A stretch of 64,000 bases of DNA from Argopecten irradians (taxonomy: Eukaryota > Mollusca > Bivalvia > Pectinida > Pectinidae). The DNA lies in assembly GCF_041381155.1 (NCBI RefSeq), contig NC_091135.1, positions 310,001 through 374,000 of the forward strand, written 5' to 3'. The position numbers and the translations under genes are program-made. The notes under the pieces were generated by a model that did no database searches, had not been told where the DNA came from, and saw only the letters and a list, made by a program, of their open reading frames with translations. Each line of letters opens with the position of its first letter. Position 1 is the first letter of the stretch. Shown here piece by piece: positions 1-13,251 of this stretch.

Positions 1-3000
1 ATCTTTCAAGGCGGTACATTGTAGTGGTGCGATCGGTTGTCTGATCTTTCAAGGCGGTACATTGTAGTGGTGCGATCGGTTGTCTATCTTTCAAGGTGAT
101 ACATTGTAGTGGTGCGATCAGTTGTCTGACTTTCAAGGCGGTACATTGTAGTGGTGCGATCGGTTTGTCTATCTTTCAAGGTGATACATTGTAGTGGTGC
201 GATCGGTTGTCTGACTTTCAAGGCGGTACATTGTAGTGGTGCGATCGGTTGTCTGATCTTTCAAGGCGGTACATTGTAGTGGTGCGATCGGTTGTCTATC
301 TTTCAAGGTGATACATTGTAGTGGTGCAATCGGTTGTCTATCTTTCAAGGCGGTATACATTGTAGTGGTGCGATCGGTTGTCTATCTTTCAAGGTGTTAC
401 ATTGTAGTGGTGCGATCAGTTGTCTGACTTTCAAGGCGGTTACATTGTAGTGGTGCGATCGGTTGTCTACTTTCAAGGCGGTACATTGTAGTGGTGCGAT
501 CGGTTGTCTGACTTTCAAGGCGGTACATTGTAGTGGTGCGATCGGTTGTCTATCTTTCAAGGCGGTACATTGTAGTGGTATCAATCGGTTGTCTATCTTT
601 CAAGGCGATACATTGTAGTGGTGTGATCGGTTGTCTGACTTTCAAGGCGGTACATTGTAGTGGTGCGATCGGTTGTCTATCTTTCAAGGCGGTACATTGT
701 AGTGGTGCAATCAGTTGTCTGACTTTCAAGGTGGTACATTGTAGTGGTGCGATCAGTTGTCTGACTTTCAAGGCGGTACATTGTAGTGGTGCGATCAGTT
801 GTCTGACTTTCAAGGCGGTACATTGTAGTGGTGCGATCGGTTGTCTATCTTTCAAGGCGATACATTGTAGTGGTGTGATCAGTTGTCTGACTTTCAAGGG
901 GTACATTGTAGTGGTGCGATCGGTTGTCTATCTTTCAAGGTGATACATTGTAGTGGTGCGATCAGTTGTCTGACTTTCAAGGCGTTACATTGTAGTGGTG
1001 CGATCGGTTGTCTATCTTTCAAGGCGGTAACATTGTAGTGGTGCGATCAGTTGTCTGACTTTCAAGGCGGTACATTGTAGTGGTGCGATCGGTTGTCTAT
1101 CTTTCAAGGCGGTACATTGTAGTGGTGCGATCGGTTGTCTATCTTTCAAGGTGATACATTGTAGTGGTGCGATCAGTTGTCTGACTTTCAAGGCGGTACA
1201 TTGTAGTGGTGCGATCGGTTGTCTATCTTTCAAGGTGATACATTGTAGTGGTGCGATCAGTTGTCTGACTTTCAAGGCGGTACATTGTAGTGGTGCGATC
1301 GGTTGTCTATCTTTCAAGGTGATACATTGTAGTGGTGCGATCAGTTGTCTGACTTTCAAGGCGGTACATTGTAGTGGTGCGATCGGTTGTCTATCTTTCA
1401 AGGTGATACATTGTAGTGGTGCGATCAGTTGTCTGACTTTCAAGGCGGTACATTGTAGTGGTGCGATCGGTTGTCTATCTTTCAAGGTGATACATTGTAG
1501 TGGTGCGATCAGTTGTCTGACTTTCAAGGCGGTACATTGTAGTGGTGCGATCGGTTGTCTATCTTTCAAGGCGATACATTGTAGTGGTGCGATCGGTTGT
1601 CTGACTTTCAAGGCGGTACATTGTAGTGGTGCGATCGGTTGTCTATCTTTCAAGGCGGTACATTGTAGTGGTACAATCGGTTGTCTGACTTTCAAGGCGT
1701 GATACATTGTAGTGGTGCGATCGGTTGTCTATCTTTCAAGGCGGTACATTGTAGTGGTGCAATCGGTTGTCTATCTTTCAAGGCGGTACATTGTAGTGGT
1801 GCGATCAGTTGTCTATCTTTCAAGGTGGTACATTGTAGTGGTGCGATCAGTTGTCTATCTTTCAAGGCGGTACATTGTAGTGGTGCGATCGGTTGTCTAT
1901 CTTTCAAGGCGGTACATTGTAGTGGTGCGATCGGTTGTCTGACTTTCAAGGCGGTACATTGTAGTGGTGCGATCGGTTGTCTATCTTTCAAGGTGATACA
2001 TTGTAGTGGTGCGATCAGTTGTCTGACTTTCAAGGCGTTACATTGTAGTGGTGCGATCGGTTGTCTATCTTTCAAGGCGGTACATTGTAGTGGTGTGATC
2101 GGTTGTCTGACTTTCAAGGCAGTACATTGTAGTGGTGCGATCGGTTGTCTATCTTTCAAGGCGGTACATTGTAGTGGTGCGATCGGTTGTCTATCTTTCA
2201 AGGTGATACATTGTAGTGGTGCGATCAGTTGTCTGACTTTCAAGGCGGTACATTGTAGTGGTGCGATCGGTTGTCTATCTTTCAAGGTGATACATTGTAG
2301 TGGTGCGATCAGTTGTCTGACTTTCAAGGCGATACATTGTAGTGGTGCGATCAGTTGTCTGACTTTCAAGGCGGTACATTGTAGTGGTGCGATCGGTTGT
2401 CTATCTTTCAAGGCGATACATTGTAGTGGTGTGATCAGTTGTCTATCTTTCAAGGCGGTACATTGTAGTGGTGTGATCAGTTGTCTGACTTTCAAGGCGG
2501 TACATTGTAGTGGTGCGATCGGTTGTCTATCTTTCAAGGCGGTACATTGTAGTGGTGCGATCGGTTGTCTATCTTTCAAGGCGATACATTGTAGTGGTGC
2601 GATCGGTTGTCTGACTTTCAAGGCGGTACATTGTAGTGGTGCGATCGGTTGTCTATCTTTCAAGGTGATACATTGTAGTGGTGCGATCAGTTGTCTGACT
2701 TTCAAGGCGGTACATTGTAGTGGTCGATCGGTTGTTATCTTTCAAGGGTACATTGATCGGTTGTCTATCTTTCAAGGTGGTACATTGTAGTGGTGCGATC
2801 GGTTGTCTATCTTTCAAGGCGGTACATTGTAGTGGTGCGATCGGTTGTCTATCTTTCAAGGCGGTACATTGTAGTGGTGCGATCGGTTGTCTATCTTTCA
2901 AGGCGGTACATTGTAGTGGTGCGATCGGTTGTCTATCTTTCAAGGTGGTACATTGTAGTGGTGCGATCAGTTGTCTGACTTTCAAGGCGGTACATTGTAG

Positions 3001-6000
3001 TGGTGCGATCGGTTGTCTATCTTTCAAGGTGATACATTGTAGTGGTGCGATCGGTTGTCTATCTTTCAAGGCGGTACATTGTAGTGGTGCGATCAGTTGT
3101 CTATCTTTCAAGGGGATACATTGTAGTGGTGCGATCGGTTGTCTATCTTTCAAGGCGGTACATTGTAGTGGTGCGATCGGTTGTCTATCTTTCAAGGCGG
3201 TACATTGTAGTGGTGCGATCGGTTGTCTATCTTTCAAGGCGGTACATTGTAGTGGTGCGATCGGTTGTCTATCTTTCAAGGCGGTACATTGTAGTGGTGC
3301 GATCGGTTGTCTGACTTTCAAGGCGGTACATTGTAGTGGTGCGATCGGTTGTCTATCTTTCAAGGCGGTACATTGTAGTGGTGCGATCGGTTGTCTATCT
3401 TTCAAGGTGATACATTGTAGTGGTGCGATCAGTTGTCTGACTTTCAAGGCGGTACATTGTAGTGGTGCGATCGGTTGTCTATCTTTCAAGGCGGTACATT
3501 GTAGTGGTGCGATCAGTTGTCTGATCTTTCAAGGCGGTACATTGTAGTGGTGTGTGTCTGACTTTCAAGGCGGTACATTGTAGTGGTGCGATCTGTCTGA
3601 CTTTCAAGGCGGTACATTGTAGTGGTGCGATCAGTTGTCTGACTTTCAAGGCGGTACATTGTAGTGGTGGATCAGTTGTCTGACTTTCAAGGCGGTACAT
3701 TGTAGTGGTGCAATCAGTTGTCTGACTTTCAAGGCGTACATTGTAGTGGTGCGATCAGTTGTCTGACTTTCAAGGCGGTACATTGTAGTGGTGCGATCAG
3801 TTGTCTACTTTCAAGGTGATACATTGTAGTGGTGCGATCAGTTGTCTGACTTTCAAGGCGGTACATTGTAGTGGTGCGATCGGTTGTCTATCTTTCAAGG
3901 GTACATTGTAGTGGTGCGATCAGTTGTCTGACTTTCAAGGCGGTACATTGTAGTGGTGCAATCGGTTGTCTATCTTTCAAGGCGGTTACATTGTAGTGGT
4001 GCAATCAGTTGTCTGACTTTCAAGGCGGTACATTGTAGTGGTGCGATCAGTTGTCTGACTTTCAAGGCGGTACATTGTAGTGGTGCGATCGGTTGTCTAT
4101 CTTTCAAGGGTGATACATTGTAGTGGTGCGATCAGTTGTCTGACTTTCAAGGCGTACATTGTAGTGGTGCGATCGGTTGTCTATCTTTCAAGGTGATACA
4201 TTGTAGTGGTGCGATCAGTTGTCTGACTTTCAAGGCGGTACATTGTAGTGGTGCGATCGGTTGTCTATCTTTCAAGGTGATACATTGTAGTGGTGCGATC
4301 AGTTGTCTGACTTTCAAGGCGGTACATTGTAGTGGTGCGATCGGTTGTCTATCTTTCAAGGTGATACATTGTAGTGGTGCGATCAGTTTCTGACTTTCAA
4401 GGCGGTACATTGTAGTGGTGCGATCGGTTGTCTATCTTTCAAGGTGATACATTGTAGTGGTGCGATCAGTTGTCTGACTTTCACAGCGGTACATTGTAGT
4501 GGTGCGATCGGTTGTCTATCTTTCAAGGTGATACATTGTAGTGGTGCGATCGGTTGTCTATCTTTCAAGGCGGTACATTGTAGTGGTGCGATCGGTTGTC
4601 TATCTTTCAAGGCGGTACATTGTAGTGGTGCGATCGGTTGTCTATCTTTCAAGGTGATACATTGTAGTGGTGCGATCGGTTGTCTGATCTTTCAAGGCGG
4701 TACATTGTAGTGGTGCGATCGGTTGTCTATCTTTCAAGGTGATACATTGTAGTGGTGCGATCGGTTTGTCTGATCTTTCAAGGCGGTACATTGTAGTGGT
4801 GCGATCGGTTGTCTATCTTTCAAGGCGGTACATTGTAGTGGTGCGATCGGTTGTCTATCTTTCAAGGCGGTACATTGTAGTGGTGCGATCGGTTGTCTGA
4901 CTTTCAAGGTGATACATTGTAGTGGTGCGATCAGTTGTCTATCTTTCAAGGCGGTACATTGTAGTGGTGCGATCGGTTGTCTATCTTTCAAGGTGATACA
5001 TTGTAGTGGTGCGATCAGTTGTCTGACTTTCAAGGCGTTACATTGTAGTGGTGCGATCGGTTGTCTATCTTTCAAGGCGGTACATTGTAGTGGTGCGATC
5101 GGTTGTCTATCTTTCAAGGTGATACATTGTAGTGGTGCGATCGGTTGTCTATCTTTCAAGGCGGTACATTGTAGTGGTGCGATCGGTTGTCTATCTTTCA
5201 AGGTGGTACATTGTAGTGGTGCGATCGGTTGTCTATCTTTCAAGGCGGTACATTGTAGTGGTGTGATCGGTTGTCTATCTTTCAAGGTGATACATTGTAG
5301 TGGTGCGATCAGTTGTCTGACTTTCAAGGCGGTACATTGTAGTGGTGCGATGGTTGTTGTCTATCTTTCAAGGTGATACATTGTAGTGGTGCGATCAGTT
5401 GTCTGACTTTCAAGGCGGTACATTGTAGTGGTGCGATCGGTTGTCTATCTTTCAAGGTGATACATTGTAGTGGTGCGATCAGTTGTCTGACTTTCAAGGC
5501 GGTACATTGTAGTGGTGCGATCGGTTGTCTATCTTTCAAGGTGATACATTGTAGTGGTGGATCAGTTGTCTGACTTTCAAGGCGGTACATTGTAGTGGTG
5601 CGATCGGTTGTCTATCTTTCAAGGTGATACATTGTAGTGGTGCGATCAGTTGTCTGACTTTCAAGGCGGTACATTGTAGTGGTGCGATCGGTTGTCTATC
5701 TTTCAAGGTGATACATTGTAGTGGTGCGATCAGTTGTCTGACTTTCAAGGCGGTACATTGTAGTGGTGCGATCGGTTGTCTATCTTTCAAGGTGATACAT
5801 TGTAGTGGTGCGATCAGTTGTCTGACTTTCAAGGCGGTACATTGTAGTGGTGCGATCGGTTGTCTATCTTTCAAGGCGGTACATTGTAGTGGTGCGATCA
5901 GTTGTCTGACTTTCAAGGCGGTACATTGTAGTGGTGCGATCGGTTGTCTATCTTTCAAGGCGGTACATTGTAGTGGTGCGATCGGTTGTCTATCTTTCAA

Positions 6001-9000
6001 GGCGGTACATTGTAGTGGTGCGATCGGTTGTCTATCTTTCAAGGCGGTACATTGTAGTGGTGCGATCGGTTGTCTATCTTTCAAGGCGGTACATTGTAGT
6101 GGTGCGATCGGTTGTCTATCTTTCAAGGCGTTACATTGTAGTGGTGTGATCGGTTGTCTATCTTTCAAGGCGGTACATTGTAGTGGTGCGATCGGTTGTC
6201 TATCTTTCAAGGCGGTACATTGTAGTGGTGCGATCGGTTGTCTATCTTTCAAGGCGGTACATTGTAGTGGTGCGATCAGTTGTCTGACTTTCAAGGCGGT
6301 ACATTGTAGTGGTGCGATCAGTTGTCTGACTTTCAAGGCGGTACATTGTAGTGGTGCGATCAGTTGTCTGACTTTCAAGGCGGTACATTGTAGTGGTGCG
6401 ATCGGTTGTCTATCTTTCAAGGTGATACATTGTAGTGGTGCGATCGGTTGTCTGACTTTCAAGGCGGTACATTGTAGTGGTGCGATCGGTTGTCTATCTT
6501 TCAAGGCGGTACATTGTAGTGTCGATCAGTTGTCTGACTTTCAAGGCGGTACATTGTAGTGGTGCGATCAGTTGTCTATCTTTCAAGGCGGTACATTGTA
6601 GTGGTGCGATCAGTTGTCTGACTTTCAAGGCGGTACATTGTAGTGGTGTGATCGGTTGTCTATCTTTCAAGGTGATACATTGTAGTGGTGCGATCAGTTG
6701 TCTGACTTTCAAGGCGGTACATTGTAGTGGTGCGATCAGTTGTCTGACTTTCAAGGCGGTACATTGTAGTGGTGCGATCAGTTGTCTGACTTTCAAGGCG
6801 GTACATTGTAGTGGTGCGATCGGTTGTCTATCTTTCAAGGTGATACATTGTAGTGGTGCGATCAGTTGTCTGACTTTCAAGGCGGTACATTGTAGTGGTG
6901 CGATCGGTTGTCTATCTTTCAAGGTGATACATTGTAGTGGTGCGATCAGTTGTCTGACTTTCAAGGCGGTACATTGTAGTGGTGCGATCGGTTGTCTATC
7001 TTTCAAGGCGGTACATTGTAGTGGTGTGATCGGTTGTCTATCTTTCAAGGCGGTACATTGTAGTGGTGCGATCGGTTGTCTATCTTTCAAGGCGGTACAT
7101 TGTAGTGGTGCGATCAGTTGTCTGACTTTCAAGGCGGTTACATTGTAGTGGTGCGATCGGTTGTCTATCTTTCAAGGCGTACATTGTAGTGTGGATCGTT
7201 GATCATTGTGTGTTGTCTGACTTTCAAGGCGGTACATTGTAGTGGTGCGATCGGTTGTCTATCTTTCAAGGTGATACATTGTAGTGGTGCGATCAGTTGT
7301 CTGACTTTCAAGGCGGTACATTGTAGTGGTGCGATCGGTTGTCTATCTTTCAAGGTGATACATTGTAGTGGTGCGGTTGTCTACTTTCAAGGGTAATGTG
7401 TGTGCGATCAGTTGTCTATCTTTCAAGGCGGTACATTGTAGTGGTGCGATCGGTTGTCTATCTTTCAAGGCGGTACATTGTAGTGGTGCGATCGGTTGTC
7501 TATCTTTCAAGGCGGTACATTGTAGTGGTGCGATCGATCGGTTGTCTATCTTTCAAGGCGGTACATTGTAGTGGTGCGATCGGTTGTCTATCTTTCAAGG
7601 CGGTACATTGTAGTGGTGCGATCGGTTGTCTATCTTTCAAGGTGATACATTGTAGTGGTGCGATCGGTTGTCTATCTTTCAAGGCGGTACATTGTAGTGG
7701 TGCGATCGGTTGTCTATCTTTCAAGGCGGTACATTGTAGTGGTGCGATCGGTTGTCTGACTTTCAAGGCGATACATTGTAGTGGTGCGATCGGTTGTCTA
7801 TCTTTCAAGGCGGTACATTGTAGTGGTGCGATCGGTTGTCTATCTTTCAAGGTGATACATTGTAGTGGTGCGATCAGTTGTCTGACTTTCAAGGCGGTAC
7901 ATTGTAGTGGTGCGATCGGTTGTCTATCTTTCAAGGCGGTACATTGTAGTGGTGCGATCGGTTGTCTATCTTTCAAGGCGGTACATTGTAGTGGTGCGAT
8001 CGGTTGTCTATCTTTCAAGGCGGTACATTGTAGTGGTGCGATCGGTTGTCTATCTTTCAAGGCGGTACATTGTAGTGGTGTGATCGGTTGTCTATCTTTC
8101 AAGGCGTTACATTGTAGTGGTGTGATCGGTTGTCTATCTTTCAAGGTGATACATTGTAGTGGTGCGATCAGTTGTCTGACTTTCAAGGCGGTACATTGTA
8201 GTGGTGCGATCGGTTGTCTATCTTTCAAGGTGATACATTGTAGTGGTGCGATCAGTTGTCTGACTTTCAAGGCGGTACATTGTAGTGGTGCGATCGGTTG
8301 TCTATCTTTCAAGGTGATACATTGTAGTGGTGTGATCAGTTGTCTGACTTTCAAGGCGGTACATTGTAGTGGTGCGATCGGTTGTCTATCTTTCAAGGTG
8401 ATACATTGTAGTGGTGCGATCAGTTGTCTGACTTTCAAGGCGGTACATTGTAGTGGTGCGATCGGTTGTCTATCTTTCAAGGTGATACATTGTAGTGGTG
8501 CGATCAGTTGTCTGACTTTCAAGGCGTTACATTGTAGTGGTGCGATCGGTTGTCTATCTTTCAAGGCGGTACATTGTAGTGGTGCGATCGGTTGTCTATC
8601 TTTCAAGGTGATACATTGTAGTGGTGCGATCGGTTGTCTATCTTTCAAGGCGGTACATTGTAGTGGTGCAATCGGTTGTCTATCTTTCAAGGCGGTACAT
8701 TGTAGTGGTGCGATCGGTTGTCTATCTTTCAAGGCGGTACATTGTAGTGGTGCGATCGGTTGTCTATCTTTCAAGGCGGTACATTGTAGTGGTGCGATCG
8801 GTTGTCTATCTTTCAAGGCGGTACATTGTAGTGGTGCAATCGGTTGTCTATCTTTCAAGGCGGTACATTGTAGTGGTGCGATCAGTTGTCTGACTTTCAA
8901 GGCGTTACATTGTAGTGGTGTGATCGGTTGTCTATCTTTCAAGGCGGTACATTGTAGTGGTGCGATCAGTTGTCTATCTTTCAAGGCGATACATTGTAGT

Positions 9001-10508
9001 GGTGCGATCGGTTGTCTATCTTTCAAGGCGGTACATTGTAGTGGTGCGATCGGTTGTCTATCTTTCAAGGCGTTACATTGTAGTGGTGCGATCGGTTGTC
9101 TATCTTTCAAGGCGTTACATTGTAGTGGTGCGATCGGTTGTCTATCTTTCAAGGCGGTACATTGTAGTGGTGCGATCGGTTGTCTATCTTTCAAGGCGGT
9201 ACATTGTAGTGGTGCGATCGGTTGTCTATCTTTCAAGGCGGTACATTGTAGTGGTGCGATCAGTTGTCTATCTTTCAAGGCGGTACATTGTAGTGGTGCG
9301 ATCGGTTGTCTATCTTTCAAGGTGATACATTGTAGTGGTGCGATCGGTTGTCTATCTTTCAAGGCGGTACATTGTAGTGGTACAATCGGTTGTCTATCTT
9401 TCAAGGTGATACATTGTAGTGGTGCAATCAGTTGTCTGACTTTCAAGGCGGTACATTGTAGTGGTGCGATCAGTTGTCTGACTTTCAAGGCGGTACATTG
9501 TAGTGGTGCAATCAGTTGTCTGACTTTCAAGGCGGTACATTGTAGTGGTGTGATCGGTTGTCTATCTTTCAAGGTGATACATTGTAGTGGTGCAATCAGT
9601 TGTCTGACTTTCAAGGTGATACATTGTAGTGGTGCGATCAGTTGTCTGACTTTCAAGGCGGTACATTGTAGTGGTGCAATCAGTTGTCTGACTTTCAAGG
9701 CGTTACATTGTAGTGGTGTGATCAGTTGTCTGACTTTCAAGGCGGTACATTGTAGTGGTGCGATCGGTTGTCTATCTTTCAAGGTGATACATTGTAGTGG
9801 TGCGATCAGTTTCTGACTTTCAAGGCGTTACATTGTAGTGGTGCGATTGGTTGTCTATCTTTCAAGGGGGTACATTGTAGTGGTGCGATCAGTTGTCTGA
9901 CTTTCAAGGCGGTACATTGTAGTGGTGCGATCGGTTGTCTATCTTTCAAGGCGGTACATTGTAGTGGTGTGATCGGTTGTCTATCTTTCAAGGCGTTACA
10001 TTGTAGTGGTGCGATCGGTTGTCTATCTTTCAAGGCGGTACATTGTAGTGGTACAATCGGTTGTCTATCTTTCAAGGCGGTACATTGTAGTGGTGCGATC
10101 AGTTGTCTGACTTTCAAGGCGTTACATTGTAGTGGTGCGATCGGTTGTCTATCTTTCAAGGCGGTACATTGTAGCTGTGCGATCAGTTGTCTGACTTTCA
10201 AGGTGGTACATTGTAGTGGTGCGATCGGTTGTCTATCTTTCAAGGTGGTACAATGTAGTGGTGCGATCGGTTGTCTATCTTTCAAGGTGGTACAATGTAG
10301 TGGTGCAATCGGTTGTCTATCTTTCAAGGCGGTACATTGTAGTGGTGCGATCGGTTGTCTATCTTTCAAGGCGGTACATTGTAGTGGTACAATCGGTTGT
10401 CTATCTTTCAAGGCGGTACATTGTAGTGGTACAATCGGTTGTCTATCTTTCAAGGCGGTACATTGTAGCTGTGCGATCGGTTGTCTGACTTTCAAGGCGG
10501 TACATTGT
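1..10508. repeat. 42-bp satellite array (about 250 units), partly an 84-bp dimer
   Basis: The unit is 42 bp and recurs almost without interruption from the window edge. Two main variants differ at linked sites: one reads GATCAGTTGTCTGAC, the other GATCGGTTGTCTATC, and the bases after TTTCAAGG vary (CGGTA, TGATA, CGTTA, CGATA). In stretches such as 1,153-1,560 and 8,140-8,520 the TGATA/CAG/GAC unit alternates strictly with the CGGTA/CGG/TAT unit, giving an 84-bp higher-order dimer; elsewhere (3,120-3,300, 5,930-6,130) one variant repeats alone. Units near the right end carry private changes (TACAATGTAG, GTAGCTGTGC), as expected at a satellite edge. Because 42 is 14 codons and the unit lacks stops in several frames, long open frames appear on both strands; these are not genes. 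The left end lies outside the window. Confidence 0.97.
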
Positions 10509-10708
10509 AATCACAGGGACTTGCTTGCGGTATTATATATGTACATATTTATCCATGTGTGACGGAATACGGGCGACTTTTGTAGAGGCAGGTGTACCTC
10601 TTCCAAGCGAATTGTTGGTTCCCTTGTCCTTTTATATAGTATATAGGCCTAGTACACATGTATACACAACAGACTTTCTCACAACCTACGTTACAAGTCC
10701 CTGTGATT
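10509..10708. repeat. 15-bp inverted repeat at the right border of the satellite
   Basis: AATCACAGGGACTTG at 10,509-10,523 begins exactly where the last satellite unit breaks off, and its exact reverse complement CAAGTCCCTGTGATT lies at 10,694-10,708. The 170 bp between have no recognisable coding content. The pair may be termini of a small element next to the array or a trace of how the array edge formed. Confidence 0.6.
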
Positions 10709-12149
10709 GTAGTTGTCCTTTACAGTAATATAAATAAAACCCATTCAGTGCAGTGGGGGATCCCGAGTGTCTTCTTGTTTTATGAGCTCCCTCCCCATCA
10801 TTGAAAAATATTTTTTACACCATTTTCCCATATTTGTTTTACATTCATGGAGACCTCCCTAGAAATTGTGGAAACCCCTTAGATAGTTCTCTGGATGGGT
10901 CATTGCAGTGGTTAAACTTTATGCTTGCCAGACCAATGTCAACGTTGTTATACGTTTTGTGTGTATGCTCAATGAGTTTGGAGATGTGATGGATTTGATC
11001 TTGATTATTAGAACTAAGTGACGTTGTGGTAGTGTCACGTAATGCACTATTCCTCTACCTAAGTTACATGCTGACGGGAACCTGCAGGAGCAGCCCCCGA
11101 CCAGAGACTTCGATTCTATGTCAACCTATGCTGCACATTTGCCCCACTCCTTCATATACATGAAGATATGTCTATTACGAGTATTTCTTATCAACGGGCC
11201 ATACATGTATACATGTGAGGCGATAGAAAGAGTGAACAAAATACTTTAGTTGCTCATTTCGGTCATGCGATTGGGGAAAATTATGCAATTCTTCAACGAT
11301 TTCTGTAAGGATTTTTCTTGAAGATGACATTAAGATGAAGGTACTTGCAGTTCTAAAATGGCCCAAATATTTAACTTTAAGTTCCTAACTGGACCATTGA
11401 TGATGACCTGACTCAAGGCACTTATTTTTCCAACACTAGGATACAATAAAAATGATAAAGGAATAAACTCTGACAAACCATTTTAACGTAAATCGCCGCC
11501 TTTAGTGACTGGATACGAAAACCAAACAAAGACTTTTATTTTCGCTTCGAATTTCGTTTAGCCAACGATTGTCCTTGCTGTGATACTTATTACAGAATTC
11601 TTGATACGCGTGGATGAACGGAATTAAACAAATCCATGAAGCGAGATACAATGTAAGAAAAAGGAAAATTAGCTAGTAACCCCCGTCCTATATCTAATTA
11701 AAATCCGCGTAGAGACATAGACGTTATATACACAGTGTATATATACGGACGAGACTTGACCGGTTGCACTCGCCAATAGATTCCTTGCTCGGCCAAATAG
11801 ATGAATGTGCAGATCTAGACTTATCGTGTTCCGCACAGAACTATTTGTCATGCTAGTCCGACTCCAAATCGATCATTCTCTCTCATACCAGTACTATAAT
11901 GCAGTTTCAGAGGAACATTTCCTCCTTATTTGTCATTAAAGATAACTTACAAAGATAGAAATGTATTTGTACTCTGGGGATTTCTAACGTGGCCTGAAGA
12001 TATTGAGAATAGATAGCACGACGACTGTTACACATACATGTAGATAATATTAATCACACAATTCGTTTTCCACTGTACATGTCTAATTTGTCTACATCGC
12101 CAACAGTGAGCTCAGGATTTGATTTCTGCTTGGTTCCACTATCGATTTA

Positions 12150-12175
12150 ATATATATATATATATATATATATAA
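12150..12175. repeat. (TA)n microsatellite
   Basis: Uninterrupted TA dinucleotides, about 13 units. Confidence 0.95.
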
Positions 12176-13230
12176 TTTTTTATATAAAGTCACAATGATT
12201 AAGGTTCACTTAAATGTATACGATAGATACATAAATAAATCTTAATTCTGCTAGAATACATTGTGCATTGGCACTATAATGACGTCATCACTTCATGCAT
12301 ATATGTCATACGTTACAAAACTGGGTTATCCGCAATACAAATCGAGGTTAAATCGAGGACCCCCGTACAAATTAAGGTCTCGTCAACAACACAAAGATTT
12401 ATAATAATTTGTATTGATTTATTACATTGAAATTACAATAAAAATAATATATAAGGTCTAACTTGTTGATGAGTGTCACGTGCAAAACCAGAACCAAATA
12501 AGGACTAAATCCGTCGGGATGACCTTTAGGGAAATCCTTGTTTCACTGACCATAGTGTACAAGAAATCCGTGATGTACTAAATGAAAAACAGGGTCATCC
12601 AATCTGTTCCTGTCCAATAGGGTGAAAGATTGACACAGAATTCTTATATGTCGGGTTTTATTATACACCTTTTTGTCGCAGCGAAATCAGTCGGAAAAGT
12701 TCAATGTAAAATAGTGCGAATGATGGGCGCAACGTTCTTATGTCGGATTTAATTCAATCGAAAATGTTCAATGTATACATTAAAAGAGGTTTAACTATGT
12801 TTATCTTAACTAGACTATATACAAGGAATTTGACGATGATTGTGGCCGTTACAAAGAATACTGTAATGAATATCAACACTGAGTCTGTTGTATTTTAAGT
12901 ATACGAAGTCTGATCCGTAATTATTATGGTTGTATTTTCTGACATATTTCTGTATTATCAAGATGAAGTTTTGGAAGTGTGTTATTGTTTTGATACCAAC
13001 CTATCTTCATCTCCCGAGGAGATCTATATTTCGCCACTGGGATATCGGGGGAATCGTGATGCTAGTGTAGGGGAATCTTACCAAAATTATATACGTGAAA
13101 TTGATTAATGTAAAAAAAAAGCGCAATATTTTTTATATTTCTTTTATTTTTCCAATTTATCATATAATATACAACATTAAATCAATGGTACTTCTACATA
13201 TAAACACTAATACAAACAGAAAATAATAAA

Positions 13231-13251
13231 CACACACACACACACACACAC
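13231..13251. repeat. (CA)n microsatellite
   Basis: About ten CA units, followed by imperfect CACA-rich sequence to about 13,270. Confidence 0.95.

Noticed and set aside
1..10508. CRISPR-like array of regular repeats
   Set aside because: There are no unique spacers between repeats; the whole period repeats, and the DNA is eukaryotic. The same applies to the 40-bp array at 37,345-38,054.
533..10562. Many long open frames (up to 806 codons) on both strands with HCSGAIGCLSFK-type repeats
   Set aside because: They are translations of the 42-bp satellite, overlap on both strands, and end at random one-base indels.
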